A stretch of 48,892 bases of DNA from Candidatus Omnitrophota bacterium (lineage in GTDB: Bacteria > Omnitrophota > Gorgyraeia > B26-G9). The notes under the pieces were generated by a model, which searched no databases, was not told the origin of the DNA, and saw only the letters and a list, made by a program, of their open reading frames with translations. Shown here one piece after another: positions 14,987-23,479 of this stretch. The stretch spans positions 1-48,892 of the forward strand of contig JACQZH010000064.1 in NCBI GenBank assembly GCA_016213925.1, given 5' to 3'. A program made the translations under genes and the position numbers. Positions within the stretch are counted from its first letter, which is position 1; every line of letters begins with the position of its first letter.

Positions 14987-16735
14987 TCACATACCCTCCG
15001 GAGCGCTGACTCCAAGCAACTTTAAACCGTTATATATAACTTGACGCACACATTCAACCAGAAAAAAGCGTGCTTTAGTTAACTGACATTCGCTATCATC
15101 ATCAGCCTTGATACGATATTTATTATAATATGAATGAAAATCACCGGCCAGCTCTCTTAAATATGTTGTCAAGCCTTGCGGATCAAGGCAATGCGAGCAA
15201 TTTTCAATAACGTCGGGGAAATTACTTAATTTTCTTATAATATCCAACGCTTCTTCTTCCTTTAACAATTCAAGCTGCGCATCCCTAGTAAACTCTTCAA
15301 GGTTTTTGTATCCGGATTGTCTCGCAATAGGCTTTAAAATATCCTTAATCCCACTAATTCGCGCATGCGCATATTGAATATAGTAAACCGGGTTCTCCAA
15401 AGACTGTTTTTTTGCCAATTCCAAGTCAAATTCCAATTGTGAATCACAACGGCGCATACAAAAAAAGAACCGGGCTGCGTCTTTGCCTACCTCCGACATA
15501 AGTTCTTCTAACGTAATATATTCTCCTGCACGGGTAGACATTTTAACCGGTTTGCCATCTCTAAATAATGTCGCAAGCTGAATAATCAGAATATCCAGCT
15601 CTTCTTTTCTATGCCCAAGAGCGCATACTGCTGCCTTTATTCTATTAATATAACCATGATGATCCGGCCCCCAGATATTGATAAGCCGCGAAAAACCTCT
15701 TTCGAATTTTAAATTATGATAGGCAATGTCCGGAGTAACATAGGTAAACAAGCCATCGCTTTTTATAATAACCCTGTCTTTATCATCTCCTAAATCAGTT
15801 GACTTAAACCAAGTTGCTTTGTCTTTTTCATAAATATACCCTTTATCTGCTATATGGCTCAATGCATTTTCAATCTTATCTTTTGTAATATGATCTTTCT
15901 GGCTGTACCACTCATCAAAAATAACTCCAAATTCTGAAAGCTGAATTTTAATTTCACGTAATATTATCGCTGCCGCGTAATTCGAAAAAAACTCTATAAT
16001 ATTCTCTTCCGGCAAAAACCCCAAACTTTTCATATTCTGGGCGATAACCGCAAAATCAATACCCGTTACCTCTTCAGGCTTAATATTCCTGGCATAATTA
16101 CATAAATAATCGCCCCTGTATCCTTGTTCAGGAAACTGGATATCTTTATATCCTAAGAACTCAAGATAACGTACCAGTAAACTTAACCCGAGATTCCTAA
16201 TCTGATTGCCTTCGTCATTAATATAATATTCCCTGCATACTTCATAACCGCAGAAAGTTAAAATGTTAGCCAGGGTATCACCAACCGCAGCTTGACGGGC
16301 ATGGGCAATACTCAAAGGGCCGGTAGGATTGGCACTGACAAATTCTATCATTATTTTCTCTTTATGCCCTAACTTAGAGCTTCCAAACTCTTCCTTCTGA
16401 TTCCTTATTTTCTTAAGCACATCAAATAATGCTTCCGCAGACAAAAAAATATTTAAAAACCCGGGAGGTTTTACTTCCATTGCCTTAATCTTTGCTCCGA
16501 AACCTAAATCATTTGCTTTTTTCCATAAAAGTTCAGAAATAAATCTGGATATCTCAAGAGGATTTTTCTTTACCTGGCGGGCGAGTTTCATCGCAACATT
16601 AATCGACCAGTCACCAAATTTTTTTTCCTTTGGGATTTCTATATCAATAATAAAATTTTCATCTTGTGACAAAGAATTCTCTTTAATAATCTCTTTTATC
16701 GCGCCAATCATTGAATTTTTAAGTTCAAAAGACAT
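14987..16735 (-). CDS. argS: Arginyl-tRNA synthetase
   Basis: 582-residue class I synthetase. It has an N-terminal additional domain (about 1-110) that reads the tRNA elbow, then a catalytic Rossmann fold with NPTGPL at 136-141. The HIGH-type motif reads SIAH (142-145), and the KMSKS-type motif KMSTR is at 398-402. The C-terminal DALR anticodon-binding domain includes NPVYYIQYAHARI. The HIGH motif has Ser for the first His and Ala for Gly. A T/S-x-A-H form occurs in some ArgRS lineages, but it departs from the usual HVGH/HIGH. The gene sits 2 bases after the HD-GYP gene and is followed by the heptamer array. Confidence 0.94.
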   Translation of the reverse strand: MSFELKNSMIGAIKEIIKENSLSQDENFIIDIEIPKEKKFGDWSINVAMKLARQVKKNPLEISRFISELLWKKANDLGFGAKIKAMEVKPPGFLNIFLSAEALFDVLKKIRNQKEEFGSSKLGHKEKIMIEFVSANPTGPLSIAHARQAAVGDTLANILTFCGYEVCREYYINDEGNQIRNLGLSLLVRYLEFLGYKDIQFPEQGYRGDYLCNYARNIKPEEVTGIDFAVIAQNMKSLGFLPEENIIEFFSNYAAAIILREIKIQLSEFGVIFDEWYSQKDHITKDKIENALSHIADKGYIYEKDKATWFKSTDLGDDKDRVIIKSDGLFTYVTPDIAYHNLKFERGFSRLINIWGPDHHGYINRIKAAVCALGHRKEELDILIIQLATLFRDGKPVKMSTRAGEYITLEELMSEVGKDAARFFFCMRRCDSQLEFDLELAKKQSLENPVYYIQYAHARISGIKDILKPIARQSGYKNLEEFTRDAQLELLKEEEALDIIRKLSNFPDVIENCSHCLDPQGLTTYLRELAGDFHSYYNKYRIKADDDSECQLTKARFFLVECVRQVIYNGLKLLGVSAPEGM

Positions 16736-16737
16736 TT

Positions 16738-17445
16738 TTACTCCTTGGGATCCTTAAATATCTCCGGTTGAGTTTCCAAAATTTTCAAAAAAACCTCGAC
16801 AATCTTAGGATCAAACTGCGTTCCGCTATGCTTTTTTAATTCTTCCATAGCCTTTTCTTTTGTCATAGGATCACGATACGGCCTTTTACTTGTCATCGCT
16901 TCGAAACTATCGGCAACCGACATAATCCTTGCTTCAATACAAATATCATCTCCTATAAGCCCGTCCGGATATCCTTTTCCATCATAACGTTCATGATGCT
17001 GCCGGACTATCTCGACAACTTTATTCAAAAAATGAAAAGGCTTAAGAATTACAGCGCCGGCAAGAGCATGCGACTTAATTTCCTTATATTCCTGGTCAGT
17101 AAGCTTATCAGGTTTTGTCAAAATATTATCATGAATACCAATCTTACCAAGGTCATGGACCTGGCAGGCTTCTTTAATAACACCGACCTCTGACGAAGTC
17201 AAACCAAATTCCTTGGAAATGATACAAGCATAATGCTTCACATTATCCGAATGTTTTTTGGTTAGATGATCTTTAAAATCAATCGCCGAAACCAATGCAT
17301 TTATTGTACGCATTATACTGCGCCGCTCAAAACGGTCCCAAACCTCTCTTTTCCTTCGCCTTTCAGTAGTTCTTCGCAATGAAAATCCGATAAAAATCCC
17401 TGCGAAAAAAATACTTATTAAGATTACGGAAAAAAATATTTTCAT
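16738..17445 (-). CDS. Membrane-anchored HD-GYP phosphodiesterase
   Basis: 235 residues: one N-terminal membrane helix (about 3-22), a basic stretch, then an HD-GYP domain (about 45-225). The metal/catalytic residues H97-D98 (HDLGKIGI), HHERYDGKGYPDG from H150 and the GYP at 158-160 are complete, so hydrolysis of cyclic di-GMP is expected. There is no receiver or sensor domain. Its ATG shares ATGA with the rsfS stop (17442-17445), so translation is coupled to rsfS. Cyclic di-GMP often controls type IV pili and polysaccharide, both encoded further along the window, but no direct link is visible. Confidence 0.88.
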   Translation of the reverse strand: MKIFFSVILISIFFAGIFIGFSLRRTTERRRKREVWDRFERRSIMRTINALVSAIDFKDHLTKKHSDNVKHYACIISKEFGLTSSEVGVIKEACQVHDLGKIGIHDNILTKPDKLTDQEYKEIKSHALAGAVILKPFHFLNKVVEIVRQHHERYDGKGYPDGLIGDDICIEARIMSVADSFEAMTSKRPYRDPMTKEKAMEELKKHSGTQFDPKIVEVFLKILETQPEIFKDPKE

Positions 17446-17801
17446 TTTAGTTTCCTGCTCCTCTGTGTTTTTTTTCCTACCTTAGAAGCATCAGCCCACA
17501 AATGTTCAAGATCGTAAAAAGCTCTGGTTTCTTCGTCAAAAATATGGACAATCACACTCGAATAATCTAAAACTACCCACTGCGAATCTTTATATCCTTC
17601 CAGATGATGAGCACGCACACCCAGTAAACGCATCTCTTTATCTATTTCATCGGCAATCGAACAAATATGTGTCTTTGAAGAACCAGTGAAAATTACAAAA
17701 AAATCACAAAAATTTGAAATTTTACGCACATCCAGTACTATAGGATTAAGCGCCTTTTTGCTTTGTGCTATTTCTACTATTTTCATCGCCTTTGACTTCA
17801 A
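17442..17801 (-). CDS. rsfS: Ribosomal silencing factor RsfS
   Basis: 119-residue RsfS/Iojap protein, which binds uL14 on the large subunit and blocks subunit joining under starvation. Family signature: DFFVIFTGSSKTHICSIADEI, the HHLEG...WVVLDY stretch and VHIFDEETRAFYDLEHLW. The start is taken as TTG at 17801 because AGGAG lies 9 bases upstream; the ATG at 17786 would be 24 bases away from it. Upstream is a 92-base spacer after the CBS-domain gene; downstream the HD-GYP gene overlaps by 4 bases. Confidence 0.9.
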   Translation of the reverse strand: MKSKAMKIVEIAQSKKALNPIVLDVRKISNFCDFFVIFTGSSKTHICSIADEIDKEMRLLGVRAHHLEGYKDSQWVVLDYSSVIVHIFDEETRAFYDLEHLWADASKVGKKTQRSRKLK

Positions 17802-17893
17802 TATATTTTTCTCCTTTTTTAATCTCTCTTCAAAAAATTACCGTAATATAGGCTATAAATTTATTTACAATCTCCCCGCAATCACTGGGGAAA

Positions 17894-18697
17894 TCATAAA
17901 CTTATGTCGCCTTCAATCTCGCCGACAATCTCCTCCAGCAAATCTTCCAATGTTACAAGCCCTAAAGTATTTTTGTTCTCATCAATTACTATTGCCATAT
18001 AAATACGGTTTTTTTGAAACTGGCGCAGGAGTTCACTCACCCTTATCTTCGAGCTAACAAAATAAGGCTGATGCAACAGATCCCCTAATATTATCAGATC
18101 CTGATTGCGCCAGATATTCAACAATTCCCTGGCATAAATAACCCCCTTAATGTTGTTTAAATTTCCTTCGTATACAGGAATCCGGGAATGTCCTTCCTCA
18201 ACAATAGTATTCAAAAGCTCTTCCGGTGTCGCATTAATTTCAATAGCTACAATTTTTTCTCTTTTATTCATTACTTCGTAAACCAACGTATCGCCGAATT
18301 CAAAAATACGGTGCAGCATGGTCCTTTCGCCGTCACTCAATACCCCCTCTTCCTTTCCTAACTCGATCATCAGCCTTATCTCTTCTTCGCTAACTAAAGG
18401 AGACCGTTTCGGAGAAGGCTGACCTAATCCCTTCAAGACATTATTGCTTATACTAAGCAATATCTTCACCGCCGGTTCCAATATTTTCATTATCAGCTCC
18501 ATCAGCCAAGCAACCTCTAAAGCAACCTTTTCAGTATGTTTTACGGCAAAAATTTTCTTCTTTACAAGATAGCGCAGCCGGAGCTTATTTAATCCTACAA
18601 AAGCAACTTCAGACATCGAAAAAAAAGCTGAAAATATCAGTAAGACAAAAAGAATAACCGGTAAAATATTAACCGCTTTAGCATCCATGAAAACCAT
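17894..18697 (-). CDS. CNNM/CorC-type CBS-domain membrane protein with shortened DUF21
   Basis: 267 residues. One membrane helix (about 8-30) ends in the DUF21 phrase FFSMSEVAFVGLNKLRLRYL. The usual second and third DUF21 helices are missing: the chain goes almost directly to EVAWLMELIMKILEPAVKILLSISNNVL. A tandem CBS pair follows (about 125-265), with VSEEEIRLMIELGKEEGVLSDGERTMLHRIFEF before it and GLVTLEDLLEEIVGEIEGDI at the end. The C-terminal CorC/HlyC transporter-associated domain is absent. Full-length relatives (about 420 residues) are implicated in magnesium/cobalt handling; this short form may be regulatory only. ATG codons at 18697 and 18688 are both possible; either overlaps nadD. 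Confidence 0.82.
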   Translation of the reverse strand: MVFMDAKAVNILPVILFVLLIFSAFFSMSEVAFVGLNKLRLRYLVKKKIFAVKHTEKVALEVAWLMELIMKILEPAVKILLSISNNVLKGLGQPSPKRSPLVSEEEIRLMIELGKEEGVLSDGERTMLHRIFEFGDTLVYEVMNKREKIVAIEINATPEELLNTIVEEGHSRIPVYEGNLNNIKGVIYARELLNIWRNQDLIILGDLLHQPYFVSSKIRVSELLRQFQKNRIYMAIVIDENKNTLGLVTLEDLLEEIVGEIEGDISL

Positions 18698-19277
18698 ACA
18701 ATCTTTCTTTTTTTATAAATTTAAGCACTTTTTCCGGGACCAGATATCTAATCGTTTTATTAAGTCGAACCGAATTGCGAATAAACGTACTGGAAATGTT
18801 CAAAAAATCCCCTTTTAACATCAATGTTTTTTTTGGCAAAGGCCCTTTGATAAATTCAGGCCTTTGCGCAATAACAAAATAGCACAAAGTGAATATTTCA
18901 TCGATACGTTTCCATTTACATAGTTCGGGTAAAGCGTCTGAACCAACTAAAAAGAACACTTCCGCTTTTGGCTGTTTTTCTTTTAAAATACGCAGTGTAT
19001 CTACAGAATAAGAAATTCCTGGTTTCTCAATCTCGATCTTCGATACGCTAAAAAATTTATTTCCGGCAATAGCATATTTAATCATCTTATAACGTAATTT
19101 CACATCTAAAATCCTGCTGTTATTTTTATGCGGAGGCCTTTTCGCCGGAATAAAAATTACCTCATCCAGCCTTAATTCTTTTCTTGCTGTCTCTGCTAAA
19201 AATAAATGCCCGAAATGAACAGGATTAAACGTCCCGCCCAAAATCCCTATACGTTTTTTACGTCCTAATCTGTCCAT
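18678..19277 (-). CDS. nadD: Nicotinate-nucleotide adenylyltransferase
   Basis: 199-residue nucleotidyltransferase that joins ATP to nicotinate mononucleotide in NAD synthesis. GGTFNPVHFGH (14-24) carries the catalytic His pair, and the C-terminal ISSTFIR binds ATP. It overlaps the end of proA by 20 bases and the start of the CBS-domain gene by up to 20 bases, and rsfS follows; nadD-rsfS and proBA-nadD-rsfS neighbourhoods are common in bacteria. Confidence 0.92.
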   Translation of the reverse strand: MDRLGRKKRIGILGGTFNPVHFGHLFLAETARKELRLDEVIFIPAKRPPHKNNSRILDVKLRYKMIKYAIAGNKFFSVSKIEIEKPGISYSVDTLRILKEKQPKAEVFFLVGSDALPELCKWKRIDEIFTLCYFVIAQRPEFIKGPLPKKTLMLKGDFLNISSTFIRNSVRLNKTIRYLVPEKVLKFIKKERLYGFHGC

Positions 19278-20514
19278 TGCCTATCACAATATACTTGTAG
19301 GTTGTCAACTCTTCCAGCCCCATCGGGCCACGGGCATGCAACTTATCCGTACTAACGCCTATTTCTGCCCCCAATCCAAATTGATTTCCATCAGTAAATC
19401 TTGTAGAAGCATTCAAATACACACATGCAGCATCAACGCGTTTTAAAAAAAACATCCCATTATCAACATTATTAGTAACTATTGCTTCAGAATGTTTAGT
19501 CCCAAATTCTTCAATATGGCTTATTGCTTGGTCTATTGAAGCTACTACTTTTACGGATAAAATCAAATCCAGGTATTCTGTAGCATAATCATCCTTTGTC
19601 GCCAGCTTAACCCCTTTACAAAGTTTAGCCGTTTCTTCACAACCTCTTATCTGGACTCCTAACTTCTTAAGCTTTTTTACAATTAACGGAATAAACTCTT
19701 TGGCTATTGTTTTGTGCACCAATAAGCACTCCATTGCATTACAAGTGGAAGGACTCTGTACTTTCGCATTAACAGCTATCTCTTCTGCCATCATAAAATC
19801 GGCAAACTCATCAACATATGTATGGCAAATACCTTTGTAATGCTTTATTACCGGGATCTTGGAGTTTTCCACGACGTTCCTGATAAGCGACTCTCCCCCA
19901 CGCGGAATTATTAAATCAATATAGTCGCCTAGATGAAGCATTTTCAGCACCGCATCCTTGTCAGTTGTTTTAACCAAGTTTACACATCCTCTAGGAAAAC
20001 CTGATTTTTTTAATGCTTTTACAATAATATCATAAATCGCGATATTAGAGTTTATTGATTCCTTCCCTCCCCTTAAAATCACGGCATTCCCGGATTTTAA
20101 ACATAATCCGGCACAATCACTGGTAACATTAGGCCGGGATTCATAGATAATCCCGATTACTCCCAAGGGCACACGCATTTTTTCAATTACTAATCCGTTT
20201 GGGCGATGCCACATTTTAATCATTTCCCCCAATGGATCCGGTAAAGCAATGATTGATTTTAAATCATCGCTCATTTTTTCTATTCCCTTTTCATTAAGGG
20301 TTAGCCTGTCTACAAAAGCTTTTGATTTTCCATCTTTCTTTGCAGTAGAAATATCTTTTTTATTTGCCGTTAAAATAAGCTTTTTGTTTTTCTCTAAGCC
20401 GTCTGCTATATTTTTTAGAACATGGTTTTTTTTAGCTGTTGTTGCCTGGCTTAAAAAAGCACAAGCTATACGAGCGTTTTTGGCAATTTCTATGATATCA
20501 CTTCTTACTGACAT
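19258..20514 (-). CDS. proA: Glutamate-5-semialdehyde dehydrogenase (gamma-glutamyl phosphate reductase)
   Basis: 418-residue aldehyde dehydrogenase-fold enzyme of proline synthesis, acting after ProB. The catalytic Cys is C258 in SPSTCNAMECLLVHK; YESRPNVTSD and ILRGGKE are family signatures. A GGAGG site lies 8 bases before the ATG. It follows proB by 15 bases, so the two are co-translated from the obg-proB-proA-nadD run. ProC is not in the window. Confidence 0.94.
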   Translation of the reverse strand: MSVRSDIIEIAKNARIACAFLSQATTAKKNHVLKNIADGLEKNKKLILTANKKDISTAKKDGKSKAFVDRLTLNEKGIEKMSDDLKSIIALPDPLGEMIKMWHRPNGLVIEKMRVPLGVIGIIYESRPNVTSDCAGLCLKSGNAVILRGGKESINSNIAIYDIIVKALKKSGFPRGCVNLVKTTDKDAVLKMLHLGDYIDLIIPRGGESLIRNVVENSKIPVIKHYKGICHTYVDEFADFMMAEEIAVNAKVQSPSTCNAMECLLVHKTIAKEFIPLIVKKLKKLGVQIRGCEETAKLCKGVKLATKDDYATEYLDLILSVKVVASIDQAISHIEEFGTKHSEAIVTNNVDNGMFFLKRVDAACVYLNASTRFTDGNQFGLGAEIGVSTDKLHARGPMGLEELTTYKYIVIGNGQIRT

Positions 20515-20529
20515 AAAAATGCCCTCCTT

Positions 20530-21636
20530 TTAGCGTAAAACAACCAAGTTATCTCTATGTATAACTTCATCGTATAATTTATACCCCAGAATCGCGCTAA
20601 TAGCATCAGTCTTTTTGCCTTTTATTTTTTCTAATTCTATATTGGAATAATTAACCAGCCCTCGGGCAATTTCATTATGATCTTGATCGCAAACAATAAC
20701 TAAATCTCCAAAAGAAAACGTCCCTTCAACTTTTAGTACGCCAATAGCCAAAAGACTGCGCCTTTCTTCCATAACAGCTTTTTTCGCACCTTGATCAATA
20801 ATTATTTTTCCGCAATTCTTGCAGCTAAAGGCTATCCAGCGTTTTTTCCCGGAAAGCTTATCGTTTGTCGGTAAAAACCATGTGCCTACATCATTCCCTG
20901 CTATTATCTGTTCCAGTATCCCAGGTTTTGAGCCATTAGCAACAACTAAAATAATCCCCGCGTTTAAAGCTGTTTTCGCGGCATCGAGCTTTGTAATCAT
21001 TCCGCCAACACTAGTTTTTTTAGAAGTATCAGTAGCCAAATCCCTAACAAAAGAATCAATTTCACTTATTTTGGGGATAACATGCCCTTGCTTATCATAT
21101 ACGCCATCCACATCAGATAGGATTATCAATACTTGCGCATCAATTAAAGCAGCAACCTGCGCAGAAAGCCTGTCATTATCCCCAAATTTTATCTCTTCTG
21201 TCACCACTGCATCATTTTCATTAACTACTGGAATAATATTGCCATTTTCTAGAAGATTTAAAAGAGTATTTCGGGAATTAAGATAGCGCTCTCGGTCATG
21301 GAGCCCGTCAGAAGTCAAAAGCAGCTGGGCACTTATATAATTTTTTTCCTGAAAGAGCTGTTCGTAATTATGCATCAGCAATGATTGCCCAACAGCTGCT
21401 GCGGAACTTGAATATATCGTTGCCTGCGGCCTATCCCTATATCCCAAGCGCTGCATTCCGCAGGCAATAGCTTCGGAAGAAACCAAAACCAGAGCATACC
21501 CTTTTTGCTTAAGCTGGCAAATTTGTTCTGAAATCATTTTAAAACGCGACCTATCTATCTTTCCATCCTTATCAGTCAGAATACTCGATCCAACTTTAAT
21601 AACAATTTTAGCTCCCCGGGCTATTTTCATGTTCAT
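20530..21636 (-). CDS. proB: Glutamate 5-kinase with PUA domain
   Basis: 368 residues: an amino acid kinase domain (about 1-255; KVGSSILTD at the N-terminus, NENDAVVTEEIKFGDNDRLSAQVA in the middle, SVGGMITKLDAAK near 215) followed by a PUA domain (about 275-355). It phosphorylates glutamate as the first step of proline synthesis and is normally inhibited by proline. GAGGT lies 5 bases before the ATG at 21636. It follows obg by 20 bases. Confidence 0.94.
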   Translation of the reverse strand: MNMKIARGAKIVIKVGSSILTDKDGKIDRSRFKMISEQICQLKQKGYALVLVSSEAIACGMQRLGYRDRPQATIYSSSAAAVGQSLLMHNYEQLFQEKNYISAQLLLTSDGLHDRERYLNSRNTLLNLLENGNIIPVVNENDAVVTEEIKFGDNDRLSAQVAALIDAQVLIILSDVDGVYDKQGHVIPKISEIDSFVRDLATDTSKKTSVGGMITKLDAAKTALNAGIILVVANGSKPGILEQIIAGNDVGTWFLPTNDKLSGKKRWIAFSCKNCGKIIIDQGAKKAVMEERRSLLAIGVLKVEGTFSFGDLVIVCDQDHNEIARGLVNYSNIELEKIKGKKTDAISAILGYKLYDEVIHRDNLVVLR

Positions 21637-21656
21637 AATTTACCTCTTTATATTTT

Positions 21657-22631
21657 TTACTTCTCTATTTTAAGTTTCCTGAACAAAACATTAACTACTT
21701 TATCCGCACCTTCTTTTGTTACACAAGAAATCTTGTAAACTGTCTTTTTTACCGCTTTTTTGAAGATATCAAGATTATCCTGCGCTTCGGGCAAATCAAT
21801 TTTATTAACAATAATTATCTGCGGTTTTTTTAAAAGCAGCGGATTATATTGCTGTATTTCATTTACCAGATCAAAATAATCACTAACTGCATCCCTGCCG
21901 TCTACTGCTGCGATGTCAATCACAAAAAGCAGTAGCTTTGTTCTTTCTATATGCCGGAGGAATTCAATACCTAGCCCCTTGCCTTTATGCGCATCTTTTA
22001 TCAGCCCAGGGATATCAGCAACTACAAAACGCGATTGTAAATTAGTAGAAGATGTTACAACACCCAGCACCGGGCTTAATGTTGTAAATGGAAAATGAGC
22101 AACTTTAGAATTAGCTTGAGATATTATATTTAAAAATGAAGATTTGCCTGCATTCGGATATCCAATAAGCCCTACATCTGCAATTATTTTCAATTCAAAA
22201 CTTAGATTTTTTTCCTGCCCAGGCTCCCCGGAAGTCGCAATCCTGCCTTTTAAATTTCCCCTACCACCTATTCCACCTTTAGCGACTAAAACCTGTTCAT
22301 CAACTTTATCTAAATCACGGATTTTGTATCCGGTTTCTATATCAAGAATAATCGTTCCAACAGGCACAAGGATTAAGCAGTCTTCTCCGTCTCTTCCCTT
22401 CTTCTGATTACTGCTACCGTGCTTGCCTGATTTGGCAGAAAAATGCTGGCGATAGCGAAAATCCAGCAAAGTATGCACATTGTGAGATGCCCTTATTAAA
22501 ACATCCCCGCCTTTTCCGCCGTCGCCTCCATCTCGCCGGCGGTAGCGCATTCCTCTACTGAAATAATAACTTTCGCAGCCATCACCGCCTCTGCCTGCTT
22601 TTACAGATATCCTTGCCCGGTCAACAAACAT
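21657..22631 (-). CDS. obg: GTPase Obg/CgtA
   Basis: 324-residue GTPase involved in 50S maturation and stress signalling. The glycine-rich Obg fold fills 1-155 (KAGRGGDGCESYYFSRG, GGDGGKGGDV). The G domain follows with P-loop GYPNAGKS at 157-164, switch and G3 region DIPGLI, and G4 in NKIDLPEA. It ends after the G domain, so the variable C-terminal OCT domain of some Obg proteins is absent. It follows rpmA by 16 bases, the usual rplU-rpmA-obg order. Confidence 0.95.
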   Translation of the reverse strand: MFVDRARISVKAGRGGDGCESYYFSRGMRYRRRDGGDGGKGGDVLIRASHNVHTLLDFRYRQHFSAKSGKHGSSNQKKGRDGEDCLILVPVGTIILDIETGYKIRDLDKVDEQVLVAKGGIGGRGNLKGRIATSGEPGQEKNLSFELKIIADVGLIGYPNAGKSSFLNIISQANSKVAHFPFTTLSPVLGVVTSSTNLQSRFVVADIPGLIKDAHKGKGLGIEFLRHIERTKLLLFVIDIAAVDGRDAVSDYFDLVNEIQQYNPLLLKKPQIIIVNKIDLPEAQDNLDIFKKAVKKTVYKISCVTKEGADKVVNVLFRKLKIEK

Positions 22632-22647
22632 GCCAATTTTTTGTATG

Positions 22648-22890
22648 TTAATTGCTAACTATACTAACAACTTTCGGCTTTGGAAAATTAACTTTTCCAT
22701 CAACCAGAGCATATAAAGTATAATCCCTGCCCATGCCTACATTCTTACCCGGCTTAAATTTCTGGCCGCATTGCCTGATTAAAACCGCACCTGCCCGTAC
22801 TGACTCTCCACCAAAATGTTTCAAACCCAGCCGCTGGGAATTACTGTCCCTTCCGTTACGGCTTGACCCCGCACCTTTTTTATGTGCCAT
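22648..22890 (-). CDS. rpmA: 50S ribosomal protein bL27
   Basis: 80 residues, starting directly with [16 protein letters not shown], so the N-terminal tail that reaches the peptidyl-transferase centre is present without a Prp-cleaved leader. [12 protein letters not shown] and the [21 protein letters not shown] stretch are typical of the family. TGGAGG lies about 6 bases upstream of the ATG. A 214-base spacer separates it from rplU, longer than usual. Confidence 0.95.
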   Translation of the reverse strand: MAHKKGAGSSRNGRDSNSQRLGLKHFGGESVRAGAVLIRQCGQKFKPGKNVGMGRDYTLYALVDGKVNFPKPKVVSIVSN

Positions 22891-22976
22891 TATAAAACCT
22901 CCAGATTAAACTTTATGCTAAAATTAATATAACACGACCTAAAGCCTATATTTTTACAGTATAATCCCACGCATTT

Positions 22977-22996
22977 ATTACAACTTGCAATGTAAT
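22977..22996. repeat. Small inverted repeat in the rplU-rpmA spacer
   Basis: ATTACA (22977-22982) and TGTAAT (22991-22996) flank 8 bases containing the palindrome TTGCAA. It lies about 90 bases before rpmA and could be a protein-binding dyad or an RNA stem. No consensus promoter could be fixed around it. Confidence 0.3.
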
Positions 22997-23049
22997 CTCA
23001 AAAAAGCCACAAAAAAATCAAAAATTTTTCGCGTTTCGATTAAAAACTG

Positions 23050-23091
23050 AAGTCAGCTATCCCGCTCCAGAAATCCGCAGATACCTGACTT
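23050..23091 (-). terminator. Hairpin after rplU, possible terminator or attenuator
   Basis: AAGTCAG (23050-23056) and CTGACTT (23085-23091) form 7 base pairs; after a one-base mismatch TATC pairs with GATA, leaving an 18-base loop. On the leftward transcript the stem begins about 14 bases after the rplU stop and is followed by CAGTTTTT. This suits a weak Rho-independent terminator or an attenuator controlling read-through into rpmA-obg. The GC content of the stem-loop is above that of the surrounding spacer. Confidence 0.45.
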
Positions 23092-23104
23092 TCACTAGCC
23101 TTCG

Positions 23105-23416
23105 TTACTTATTTATTTTTTTTATTGTTAATTGTGTTAATAGCTGCCGATGCCCTGTCTTTTTTTGAGAGTCCTTCCTGCGCAGAAATTTAAAGATTGT
23201 AACCTTCTTCGCTTTTTTCTCTCCCACAACTTCAGCCTCTACACTCGCCCCTTTAATATAAGGTTGACCTACTTCAACCTTTTTCCCGTCAGAAATCAAA
23301 AGTACCTTATCCAAACTAATCGTACTACTAGTTTGCACATCAAGTTTGTTAACCTCAATTTCATCATTAAGAGCAACTTTATATTGCCTTCCGCCAACTT
23401 CTACAATAGCATACAC
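23105..23416 (-). CDS. rplU: 50S ribosomal protein bL21
   Basis: 103 residues beginning MYAIVEVGGRQYKV. The start codon is GTG at 23416, chosen because the anti-Shine-Dalgarno match GGAGGTGA (23429-23422) lies 5 bases upstream and because family members begin at MYAIVE. The in-frame GTG at 23425 overlaps that ribosome site and is rejected. The C-terminus IFKFLRRKDSQKKTGHRQLLTQLTI is typical of bL21 binding to 23S rRNA. A TATAAT at 23437-23432 abuts the ribosome site, too close to be this gene's main promoter. It follows the RNase G gene by about 60 bases and is first of the rplU-rpmA-obg set. Confidence 0.93.
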   Translation of the reverse strand: MYAIVEVGGRQYKVALNDEIEVNKLDVQTSSTISLDKVLLISDGKKVEVGQPYIKGASVEAEVVGEKKAKKVTIFKFLRRKDSQKKTGHRQLLTQLTIKKINK

Positions 23417-23479
23417 GATATTCACCTCCGAATTATAAGCTTTTAAGTCATTGATAATACAAATAGTAAAGTTAGTGTA

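Noticed and set aside
17865-17893. TCCCC/GGGGA stem just after the CBS-domain gene
   Set aside because: Five base pairs with a 9-base loop and no following T-run, so termination is not supported.
23432-23437. TATAAT immediately upstream of the rplU ribosome site
   Set aside because: A start from this box would fall inside the Shine-Dalgarno sequence and no -35 box fits; not called as the rplU promoter.
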